Part shown: positions 50,671 to 61,072 of the stretch, piece by piece
Layout: the number at the start of each line of letters is the position of its first letter
Numbering within the stretch: position 1 is the first letter of the stretch
NCBI RefSeq assembly: GCF_000208745.1
Contig: NC_030850.1
Coordinates: 3,173,800 to 3,237,799, forward strand
Length of the DNA: 64,000 nt
Reading direction: 5' to 3'
Origin: Theobroma cacao
Taxonomy: Eukaryota; Streptophyta; Magnoliopsida; Malvales; Malvaceae
The notes under the pieces: model-generated
The model's input: the letters and a program-made list of their open reading frames with translations, nothing else
The model's database searches: none
What the model was told of the DNA's origin: nothing
Translations under genes and position numbers: made by a program

Positions 50671-51455
50671 CATTATATTTAAATCCGAATCTCTAAGCCC
50701 CTTTCTTACTTTGATAAAAATTTTTTTTAGGAATTACCTATATTTTCTCAATTTCATAGCAAAGTATATATGTTCATTATAACTAAAGCATATACAAGGT
50801 AAGCTTGCCATGATATTCTACTTTCAAGGAAGATATTTAATGGAATTATGTAGCTCTTCCCAATTAATCAATGCCAATGTAGCAATATCTTGCTGCCCTT
50901 TTAGTGTTCCGATATTAAGTAGTATATATTCAATTTCTTCACGAATTCACATTTATATAGCCAATTCTTGTATATACTTTCTTTTAATTATCTAGCTGAA
51001 CCCCATCACCCACGAAAAGTAAAATAAAATAGTCATTTACCATCCACGTCGACGAGCAGGGAGTTCAACGTGATGAGCAAGAATTTCTTCTACCCTACAT
51101 ATATAACCCAAAATCGAAGTACTTAAATTAGCCATAAAATTAGAGAAATAAAATTCAATGAAATATCCAAAGACATCAAATACAATGGAAATGACAAAAT
51201 CACAAAAGTCAATAAGGGACAAGTTGAATCTTGATCATGAAACCCCCCCACCACCACCCCCAAATCTGACCTTTTCTTTCCATCAAAAAGGAAGAGTTTT
51301 CCAGCTGGAGAAAATATAATGAGAGCAACCTCTACATCACAAAGGGTCGAAAGTTCATAAGCTTTCTTGACAAGCCCAGTTTTCCTTTTGGCAAAAGTTA
51401 TATGCCTATAAGTTTTGTGCTCGATTTTTTTCAGCTGCACTTTAACCCTACCCAT
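48742..51455 (-). CDS. MIKC*-type MADS-box factor, AGL66/AGL104-like
   Basis: Eleven exons join in frame to 936 nt, 311 aa: 51271-51455, 51041-51094, 50545-50560, 50358-50428, 50242-50275, 50085-50146, 49891-49978, 49678-49764, 49429-49541, 49143-49320, 48742-48789. The protein starts with a MADS domain ([20 protein letters not shown], then [20 protein letters not shown]), followed by [15 protein letters not shown] as in AGL104. Keratin-like helices (DVEKQL and [18 protein letters not shown]) come next, then a variable tail. Arabidopsis relatives (332-338 aa) act as heterodimers in pollen maturation. Oddities are a 16-nt third exon and a GC-AG intron after exon 7 (AAG|GCAAGA). The terminal exon is the least certain. 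A different frame runs to 48635 but does not fit the splice phase. An in-frame ATG at 51524 lies upstream of the canonical MGR start. Confidence 0.82.
50637..50667. repeat. (TA)n microsatellite in intron 2 of the MADS gene
   Basis: About fifteen uninterrupted TA units. A shorter TA/CA tract lies at 49861-49884, immediately beyond exon 7. Confidence 0.95.
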
Positions 51456-52399
51456 TTTTTCTTTTCTTTCTGCCTCACTAGGTTTTCCCTTTAACCATTT
51501 ATAGAAGATAAAAGTTTTGCCCAACCCTCTTTAGTTTTTAACTTTGTTTAGGTCCACTATAGTGCAAAGTAAATTAACCTTTAACCCCTTTTTTCGCAAC
51601 TTTGGCTGCCATGGCTTGGACAACTGTACTGTTACTACAGTAACTTTGTTAACCTATTCAAGCAGACTCTTAATTAAAGAGTTATTAAAGACACAGAGCA
51701 GCAACTCAATGCACAATTACACTCCAACGAGGCCAATATGTTTTTTCATTTGGAAACTCTCCCCCTTGCTTCAATTTGATTCTAATTAAGTGCTAGTTTG
51801 AATTTAAAACCGTGGCCCCAATGCAAAAAGTTTTAAGGGTTGTGGATTCAAACTATGTACTTTTGAGTGCAAGTAGAGTACAAATTAACAAGCACAATTC
51901 AAATCGAAAGCAGATAGCAAACTGTTTTTTCTGATATATATTTGTTCAGATCAATCCAATTATACATTTGAGTTCCAATCAAACTAGTATATTTGCAATG
52001 GAAATACACCAAACCAGTTTTCCCTATACATTTTCGATCAAAACATTATTGCCTATAGTTATGAACAAATCCAAAAATGTTGCTAGTCTACCATTAATCT
52101 AATTAACTTTAGTTTATTAGATATTTATATATGAATCAAGATGCTTTTATAAAGCTATTAACTTTTCAAGCCTTATTTAACCTTAGGGCCACAATCGCAC
52201 CCCATTTTATTTGCCTTGGTCAAATTAAGAAGGCACCAAGTTCCCAAAAAGATATCTTAACCATTAACTTTAGAAACTTTTAATTAATGTTTAAATTCTA
52301 AATTTGGTTTAAAAGGGAGATTCATGATATCCAACAAGAAATTAATTACCACCCATATTTGAAATCCATCTGTGAACTTTTGCATGTGCAAAAGAAAAT
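51456..52399. promoter_or_regulatory. Upstream region of the MADS gene
   Basis: The promoter of the minus-strand MADS gene must begin here. No specific element or other gene is recognised. Confidence 0.4.
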
Positions 52400-53343
52400 G
52401 GGATGAACATACAGCGCCTTCTTTATTCTAAGTCTAGTCCATCGTTACTCTAATTTTTTGACCATTTTCTCGTTTTTCTAACCTGTTCTTTAATATCAAA
52501 GGGTTATCAGACTAAAAATTGAAATTGCATATATGTAATTAACCTGATTTTGAGACTATGAACCCATTTATCATTTTGGGGGCTAAAGGACCACATAACA
52601 TAAGGTTACCACAATACATGCATGATGGCAGTGACACAAATTTATTTATTTCCGGCGTAAGTCATTAGAAAAATGAGGTATTATTACATAATAGATGACA
52701 AAACCAAGGTTGTTTCTCATATCTTTAGCGTCGGTAATAACTAGATGGCAGTGTCATTGTATGGGGGGAAATCAGGGCAGTATTGTGCAATCTAGGGGGC
52801 GCCCACAATGTTGAGGATCCGTTTGCTTTTAGCCTTTTGGCAAGTTTGTCTAAAGTGAGCGCTTTTCCAACTGTACCTCTGCCAAAAATATTGCTGCATT
52901 ATTACATGCTTAGAGCCTCGATTGGCTTCCTTTTAGTTTTGCTCCATTCTTTGTCTAAAGTGAAAAACTTGGAAGGCAAGTCAGGATTTAAGTGCAACCT
53001 TCCAAGTTTTGGTGGGAAGCTGGAGCGTTGGGACCTAAGCCCTGGGATTTTTCATTTTTAACTTCTAACACTGGTAATTCACAAGCTTTGCTTTCTCACT
53101 CCAAGTCGTACCACCATCCATCGGATGATGAAGAATGGGTGGGCTTCAACCGATTGATTGTCTATACTGGTCCAATGCTAACCATTAAGGGACCAGGGCC
53201 TTCCCTATGGGCCAAACTAATCCCAGAGCCGGCCCCTTTTAAACAACAAAAGCATATTTGGCAGTACATATAAAATGTATATTGAGTAAAGGCTTACTGG
53301 ATATTATCCACCTTGCACTCTGGGAGGGAGCAAAATGGGCCCA
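52400..53343. repeat. 944-bp direct repeat, copy 1
   Basis: It starts GGGATGAACATACAGCGCCT and ends near AGCAAAATGGGCCCA. It matches 57502-58445 almost base for base, with scattered substitutions and small indels. It does not begin and end with the TG...CA of an LTR. No primer-binding site or retroelement gene lies between the copies. Short frames in it (52783-53061) are not recognisable proteins. Confidence 0.95.
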
Positions 53344-54119
53344 AACAACAGTAATTCTATAGGAAATTTTCCAACTAAGCACAATTTCTAGTGGGACATG
53401 GAATCATGAGCACTTTTGAGCTATCGTTCTTCTTTGGAGTAAAATAACACCACCAACTTTCGTATCCAAATATTGTACAATTAGTTGCATACGCGTTTTG
53501 TTTTAAAAATAAAAAACAAAAGAAAGGAAGACAGATAAGTCAATTGGATTTGGATGAATTCTAGTTTTAATGATTTAGGGGGTGCCACCAAGATGCCTGT
53601 TCTCAGTCCATTAGATGGACCAATTTGCCATAATTTTAAGCTCTTTTTTATAGATAATTTAGCTTTAAATCTGCTTCAAATCATAGTGATTAACTGAAAT
53701 TACGGAGAAAAAGTTTCAGCAAAGACTTCTTTTCTTTGAAATCTGTTTCTATTTTATTGTTCCTACTGTTCTTATTCAATTTTTAATCCTTAGTGGAAGA
53801 CCAGTGCCCAAATCTGACTCCACTACTTTTACTTTATACTAGTTGGACAGCAATGCATTCACCACCATTAATAGAGAGTGTACTCAAAGGGAAGAAATAT
53901 TTGACTAAGTCTCTGTCAGATGCCCCGTTAAGGACCCCGGTTGGCTTTCTACGAAGTGTTACGGCGAAGGATGGGACTTGCGAGGACGCAAGTGTAAGAC
54001 AAGGGACCAAACATTTCATGGAGCTTCACTTGTTTCTTTGAATAAATGAAATTCTATCTAATGCAAAATTGACCTGTGATGAGTGTTTGCTCCAAAATCA
54101 GTGACAATACAGAGCTCTA
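53344..54119. other. Spacer between repeat copy 1 and the NLR remnant
   Basis: No gene is supported. Two short stretches resemble sequence beside repeat copy 2: GGGACATGGAATCATGAGCA near 53394, compared with a related segment near 57480, and a GTTAAGGACCC block near 53928, compared with 57277. This points to a shared duplication history. Confidence 0.45.
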
Positions 54120-55990
54120 TTATTCCTCTTCATCCCTAAATAGTTGCTCTTGTTGAGAATCACCTTCAATTTTGATTAATTCTAATTTTGGCAGAGCAAC
54201 ATTAACAACAAAGAGACTTCTCAGTTTATTTCTAGTTTTGAATCTGACAAAATAATAATGCTCATCTAACTCAAATTCAACATTCGTAAACAATTGATGC
54301 TCGAAAAAATTACATTTTGAATAAATAAATCTTAAAAAATATGAGTCCGAAAAAACATAATCCTTATTTCTTTTGTTTCCAACAAAGTCAAAACAACTCC
54401 TTTTCAATTTTTTTCCAATGACACATGTCGAACTCCTTTGAAAGTCTTTCTTTTTCATCTTTCATAAGATCACGGATAACATCATGCATTTTACAACAAA
54501 TGATATTTCCATACATATCTTTCTCCTCCTTTTGAAAAAATGATCTTAATGACAAATCATTAAAGTATTCATCACCAATGTCTTGTATATTCTCATTTTC
54601 CTCTAATTGAATGTAACTTTGTGCTCGCCATGATTGGATCAAGTTATCTGTAGATATCTTGAAGTCTTCTGGAAAAGACGAACAAAACGTTCAAAAACAT
54701 TGTTTTGGATGGCTTGGTAAGTGATCATAACTCAATCTTAACACCAGGGAAGTATTACCATCTTTTTCGAGTGACTTCCAGATTCTATTTTCTTGGACAG
54801 ACGACCAATAATTTTTATTAGGCTTTAGTCTCATCAAACCTCCCAAATATTTGAGAGCACGAGGAACTCCTTTGCATCTTCTTGCAACATCTTCTCCAAT
54901 TACTCTAAGGTCTGTATCGATTTGGCCTTGTCCTTTAAATGCCACCTGCTTAAACAAAGTCCAAGATTGATCCTCATTGAGACCTTCTAAATGGTAAAGA
55001 TATTGTACCCCCATAGCAGATGCAACTATCTTACTACGAGCTGTCACAAGAATTTTGCTTCCAGGAGCACCAAAACAGACTAGATACTTTGAAAAATCTT
55101 CCCACTTTAAATTGTTTTCATTCCACACATCATCCAACACCAATAAATATCTCTTCCCTCTTAATTTTTCTTCTAGTTCTGTTAGGACTTGATCTAGATT
55201 CAGGTTATCCATTTTGACCAAGTTGTCCAAAGACTTCCAAGATTTCCTTAAAAATCATACATCTATTAAAGTCTTCAGGAACACATACCCATATCTGTTG
55301 ATCGAAACAGCTTTTTACTTTTGCATCGCCATACACCAACTGGGCCAGCGAGGTCTTTCCCAAACCTCCAAACCCAACAATGGCAACAATGGGGATGATG
55401 TCACCGTGCTGATCATTTTGCTTCTTCAACAATGATTCTATAATAAGCTCTTTATCTTTCTCTCTCCCTATTATTAATTCCGATCTCACCTTTGAGGAAG
55501 TCTCCCGGCCAGTATCCTTAGCTTTCTTATCCAGTTCTCCAACTCTCTCCCTCAAGTAAAACTTAGACATATCTGCTGCAACTGTGTCCAGCCACCCTCT
55601 AATCTCCTTAATTCTATGTCCCATGTTAAGACCAATGAATAGAGGGTTCGAGGGTGAAAAGAAATTGCGTACATGTTCCCAAACATGAACCTCGGATACT
55701 TTTCCCCGAGCATGTACCTTCTGGTCTTGGATTTCATAGTCGACTTCATCCGGTAAGTCGTCTGCATCATAGACAACATCTACCAGCCGGCTTATGCGGT
55801 TCTTAAAGGCACGGTTGCTCTCCTGCATCTGCTCAGCATCAAGAAGGACGCAGTCTATTGTGGCGAGAGTCTCCCAAAGCTTCTGCAGCTCCTCGTCCCA
55901 CCAGGAAGCCAAGCCAAGCTCTTCCCCAACAAGCCACGCCAACTTGGACAAGATGTTACTGATTATTCTGTATGGAATTGCTTCCGCCAT
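54120..55990 (-). pseudogene. CC-NBS-LRR resistance gene, truncated and frameshifted
   Basis: The start MAEAIPYRIISNILSKLAW begins a coiled-coil domain with a DADDLPDEVDYE motif. The NB-ARC order is complete: P-loop GFGGLGKTS (about residues 206-214), RNBS-A (FDQQIWVCVPEDF), kinase 2 (YLLVLDDVW), RNBS-B (GSKILVTAR), a weakened GLPL (GVPRALKYLGG), KQCF and MHD (MHDVIRDL). The frame is broken at least three times: a 1-base shift near 55240, a TGA at 54691-54693 just after KQCF, and another shift near 54400-54460. Beyond the MHD motif only about 110 residues remain, with no recognisable leucine-rich repeats. Intact relatives are cytosolic immune receptors. This copy cannot encode one and is best called a pseudogene. 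Confidence 0.9.
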
Positions 55991-57501
55991 GGATCTACCA
56001 TTTGGTTGAAATGAATCTAAATCAGATAACAGGGAAATGCAAGCAAGGTAACACGATAATGAAAGACAGTGAAATTTATTTAACAATAACTACTGTATTT
56101 AACAAGTAATATTATAATATCTAAAACTTCAAAAGCTTAAATTATGAAAACATATTATATAGTTTGATTAAAGGTAAGGTCATTAATCATGTTGTAAAAT
56201 TCAGCTATTAGGGGAGATAAATAATTAAATCCATCAATTCAAGGAAGAACCGATTATTAGGTGACTGCCATGGCCACATCATCTAGGTTGGAGTAGCAAT
56301 CAAGCTTTTAAAATATTTCAATAAATTACTTAAAATTTTCATAAAAAAAATCTGCCTAGTTCTAATTTCCGTGAATAAAAAGTTTTGCAGAGACAAAAGC
56401 AATTACCAATTGTCTGCAAAGTACTTTATGAAAATGTGGATCGAGAATGGATTGTTGATCGACCAACTTGGAAATTGACATGCTGCATATGTAGAAATTC
56501 TTGTCACGAATCATGTGTATATTAATTAAAAATGTATTTTCATATTAAAGTAAAAGCATAGCATTAGCATTTCATAAAATACTTTCTCAAAATATCCATA
56601 ATTATCAGTAAAAAATGGAAAAAATTGTGAAATTTTTAAAACATTAAAAAATATAGAATGAAATTTCAGCATAGGTTTATTGATATGTTTTTACATATTT
56701 TAAAGTCATAATATTAAAACTATTTCATACTAAAATGCTACACTTAGTATATTACTAAATATTCATAGGATTAAGAAGTAAAGTAGAAATTAATTAATTT
56801 TATTTGCCAACTTAAAAAAATAAGAAGTCAAATTCATAAATGAGAAGAGAAATTGAGTATATAAAAAAATTAAATATGGAGAATATAGTATGTTTAATTG
56901 AAGCTTACCTCAAATGAAATGGAATTACTTTACCAACTCTGGAGATCGGAAACCAAAATTAAGGAGACAAAAAGTAACTAACAAGGATCAAACAAAAGTA
57001 ATTTAAGAGACCAACTGTTTCTTTTTTTTCAGAGTTAAACAAGAGAGATGCTTTTGTTCTTGGAGTTAAAAGAAAAGTGGGAAAATGAAGGAAAATAAAA
57101 TGGAAGAGTAGTTCTTGTTGAGTAAAAAGAAGAGCAATGCAGAAATCAAACAAACTCTTGGGATAATGCAGATGATAGAAGAAGATGCTTCAATGGGAAC
57201 TATATAAGGATGAAGCAATAAGAGTGGATGGGTATAGAAAATTAATACACTGGGATGATTTTGTCTCGTATGTTCTGTTAAGGACCCTGCTTGTGTTTCC
57301 AGGAAATGCTATAAAAAGAGGATGGGACTTTGGAGGTTGTCAGTGTATAGGACGCTTTTGAAAATGAATCGCCCTTTCTCCAACTCTTTCTCTTCTTCCC
57401 CGACAACACGTGATAGTGGGTCCACACTTTGAAAATTGTCAGCATCCAAACAGTGCTTTTCTTGCTTTTCCTACCCGTGGGACACTGAATCGTGAGCACT
57501 A
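55991..57501. other. Upstream region of the NLR pseudogene
   Basis: AT-rich DNA with no supported gene. The segment 57180-57500 is less AT-biased and has blocks related to 53394-54000. Confidence 0.45.
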
Positions 57502-58445
57502 GGGATGAACATACAGCGCCTTCTTTATTCTAAGTCTAGTCCATCGTTACTCTAATTTTTGGACCATTTTCTCGTTTTTCTAATCTGTTCTTTAATATCA
57601 TAGGGTTATCAGACTAAAAATTGAAATTGGATATATATAATTAACCTGATTTTGAGACCATGAACCCATTTATCATTTTGGGGGCTAAAGGACCACATGA
57701 CATAAGGTTACCACAATACAAGCATGATGGGAGTGACACAAATTTATTTATTTCCGGCGTAAGTCATTAGAAAAATGAGGTATCATTACATAATAGATGA
57801 CAAAACCAAGGTTGTTTCTCATATCTTTGGCGTTGGTAATAACTAGATGGCAGTGTCATTGTATGGGGGAAAATTAGGGCAGTATTGTGCAATCTAGGGG
57901 GCGCCCACAATGTTGAGGATCCGTTTGCTTTTAGCCTATTGGCAAGTTTGTCTAAAAGTGAGCGCTTTTCCAACTGTACCTCTGCCAAAAATATTGCTGC
58001 ATTATTACATGCTTAGAGCCTTGGTTGGCTCCCTTTTAGTGTTGCTCCATTCTTTGTCTAAAGTGAAAAACTTGGAAGGCAAGTCAGGATTTAAATGCAA
58101 CCCTCCAAGTTTTGGTGGGAAGCTGGAGAGTTGGGACGTAAGCCCTGGGATTTTTCATTTTTAACTTCTAACACTGGTAATTCGCAAGCTTTGCTTTCTT
58201 ACTCCAAGTCGTACCACCATCCATCAGATGATGAAGAATGGGTGGGCTTCAACCGATAGATCGTCTATACTGGTCCAATGCTAACCATTAAGGGACCAGG
58301 GCCTTCCTTATGGGCCAAACTAATCCCAGAGCCGCCTCTTTTCAACAATAAAAACAGATTTTGCAAGTACATATAAAATGTATATTGAGTAAAGTCTTAC
58401 TGGATAATATCCACCTTGGACTCTGGAGGGAGCAAAATGGGCCCA
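57502..58445. repeat. 944-bp direct repeat, copy 2
   Basis: Second copy of the 52400-53343 sequence in the same orientation, about 5.1 kb away. The two copies flank the NLR pseudogene. Confidence 0.95.
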
Positions 58446-60218
58446 GAGAAGGAATGTTCCGCAAGCAAGCAGCTTGGTTAGGGTGACTTCATTTGAACTA
58501 AAATTGCAAATAGAAGGCCGGAAGACCTTGTCTTAATCAAGTCGCAATTATGAAAGTTGACCTTTGTGTATTCTATCTTGATCTCTTGTTATTGAATTAG
58601 GTATTCGTCTCACATATAAAAAAAAAAAATTATTCGTCTTACTTCATACCTAATCTTATCATCATCTGTCATCTTAACATTTATGTAAGATTAGACCCAA
58701 AAAACAGTTGAAAACTTTCACATTCCATTGCTTCTATAATTGTTAAGGCAGAAAGATATTTATAGGTCCTTGATTACATTAAAAATAGTAGTAGCAATTA
58801 TATAGTTTGACTCAATCGAGAAAATTTTTGTACAAAGTACTAGTATTTGTTTGGAGTATGTATCAAGTTTTTCCCCAAAATATAACATCAACCTTAAAAA
58901 AATATTGATATGTTTGGATAAGCCTTGAACATTTTGAATATTACTAGTAAGTTAAAATAAAAAAAGCTCTTAAATTCTATTCAACCAAATCATTGATGAA
59001 GCTCAATACAGACGGTCAACCCATCTGCCAAAAGACCCCAGCCAAATTCATTTTTTCAAGGGGAAAAAATTATTTTTAAAAAAATGCCTATGACCCCGAT
59101 ATCCCCAGCTTATACTATTCAATTATTTCCAATTGATCTGGAACACTTGAATTTAAATTCTGTAATATCTAACCTTTTTGTCTTTTTGTTGGCTTATGGC
59201 TGTCTGACCTCACATATTTAATTGGTTGCAAGTCATAACCTACCATTCAAAATCACAAAGACTTGGCATCACAGTTACCTACTAAGCTCTCAGAGGTGTT
59301 AGTTGTGCCCCAAGTAGGATTTGAACAACTACCATTCTTCCTTCATTTGAATTTTGCTGTCTATCATTATGCTACGGGCATTGTCTCCATTAATCTTCCA
59401 TGATGGCAATGCAAACGCCAGCTTTCCAGTTTTCTACGCGTTCGAAGAGATAGGGTGAACCTGAGGCTTCAGTTCAGCTCCTGTTTTAACAGCAAATGCA
59501 GCTGGTGATTTGTACTATTTCTTCCAGTTTCCTCACCGTTTTGCATTAAAATTGTGTTCCCTCAAATCGAGTCGTCATGCTTTGCTGCATCATTTGTCAT
59601 CATCTGGTAAAACTGTAAGAGTATTTTGGGATGCACCAGTTCTGGATCAATCTCGAAGAAGCTGGAGCTGAGCTCTGTTTCAAGGTGTTTTGAGGTAATG
59701 TAGGAGCATTTTCTCCTTAAATTTCAATTCTTCATTGTAATCCAGGTTGTAGCTAGGACATTATATATATCTATATATGAGCCAATGTTTTTGCACATTG
59801 AAAACATCTATGCACTCGCACCATTTTGAGTACTTGGTTTTTTTCTTCCATCAGATTCATTGCGCAATGAAGCGTGCACATTTTTCCTGTTCAAGAGACA
59901 TTTCGAATTCTATGAAAATGACATGAGTAACTTTAGATATTTCCTGTGGTTTTGTTTAAAGGTTCAAAGAATCATAATGAATGTAAACCTCTACTTTGAA
60001 ATATAGATCTTCAATACTTTAAAGCACTGTTTTTTACCTTTCTATGATGACCCATAAGTCTTTTCCCTTTCAAAAACTGGGAACTACACCTCGACGTCCT
60101 AGTCCTAAGCTTACATTAAACACTTTTATCTGTCATTATTAAGCTTCTAAGTTCTAATTGTCATTCTGCAGATATTAGTAAGAAAAAGGGCAGCCAGATA
60201 GCAGCCTAATCCATAAAC
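58446..60218. other. Upstream and 5'-UTR region of the RING gene
   Basis: Mostly non-coding. The stretch 59400-59694 is mixed in composition and ends in a donor-like GAGGTAATG. A clear acceptor (CATTCTGCAG) ends at 60171, so a spliced 5' UTR whose last part is 60172-60218 is likely. The 60172 exon has an in-frame TAA before the ATG. Confidence 0.5.
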
Positions 60219-61072
60219 ATGTGCTCGATATTAAATGGAATGAATCCACTGAAACTCCACCTTGACAACTCTCAGTCCATGACTTTATCGAGTGAGGTGA
60301 GGCCATGGTCTCCAGTTTCCTGCCACTGAGTTATCTTCAACTAACAAAACAATGAAAATTTACATTCCTCTTTTTATCGTAATCGCCAATGTTACTTTGA
60401 TTTGATGATACAGAATGATCTGGTTGAATGGTGTTACGCCCTTAATTTTTTTGCACGTCTGGCGGCTTATGTTGCAGTTTTAGGTGAGTTACAAGAAACA
60501 AAGAAAGAAAATCTCTTCTTTTCTCATATAAGTTTTATGATTAGTACCTGGAATTGTATATAACCCAATTTTTTCTCCACTTGCACAAATTCATTGGATG
60601 CTTACTTCCTGCAGCGGTGATGGTGTTAGTAATTTTGCTGATTTTGAAGTTTGTGACGGACTTCAGTGATGAGAGTGCTGGACAGGATGCGAGAACAGCA
60701 ACTGAATCGGAGACTAACCCATTATACTCGGAAAAGGCGATGCCATTAACATATGGAACCTGTGAAGAAGATGTAGAGACAGGAAGTTGCAGTAGCGGTG
60801 AGGATTTATATGATGGAAGGATTTGTGTAATTTGCTATGATGAGCAAAGGAATTGTTTCTTTGTTCCTTGTGGCCACTGTGCTACCTGCTATGACTGTGC
60901 TCAAAGGTACCTGTCAAAACAATTAACATTTTTTTTCCTTTTTGATTAGTAAATGGCTTTATAAATCTAAGTATGGGATATATTGTTTTGCAGGATATAT
61001 GATGGGGACAATAAGGTATGCCCAGTGTGCAGAAGAGTCATTGGCAAAGTCAGAAAACTTTTTGCTCCATAG
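60219..61072 (+). CDS. Membrane-anchored RING-HC finger protein, putative E3 ligase
   Basis: Four exons, 60219-60296, 60414-60483, 60615-60906 and 60994-61072, join to 519 nt, 172 aa. The start is fixed by an upstream in-frame stop. The order is a short polar N-terminus, then one long hydrophobic segment (residues about 35-60, FFARLAAYVAVLAVMVLVIL), an acidic linker rich in Ser/Glu/Asp, and a C-terminal C3HC4 RING with CVICYDE, PCGHCATC and CPVCRR, ending KVRKLFAP. RING-HC domains recruit E2 enzymes for ubiquitin transfer. The transmembrane helix suggests an organelle or endomembrane location. The arrangement resembles small plant RING proteins of the MUL1/SP1-like or IAP-like type, but I do not recognise a named orthologue. 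No lesion is visible. Confidence 0.85.

Noticed and set aside
51456..51524. Upstream in-frame ATG of the MADS gene
   Set aside because: MADS domains begin at or next to MGR. The added 23 residues look like a translated 5' UTR.
52400..58445. LTR retrotransposon formed by the two 944-bp repeats
   Set aside because: The repeats lack TG...CA ends, and no primer-binding site, gag or pol lies between them. An NLR pseudogene occupies the interior.
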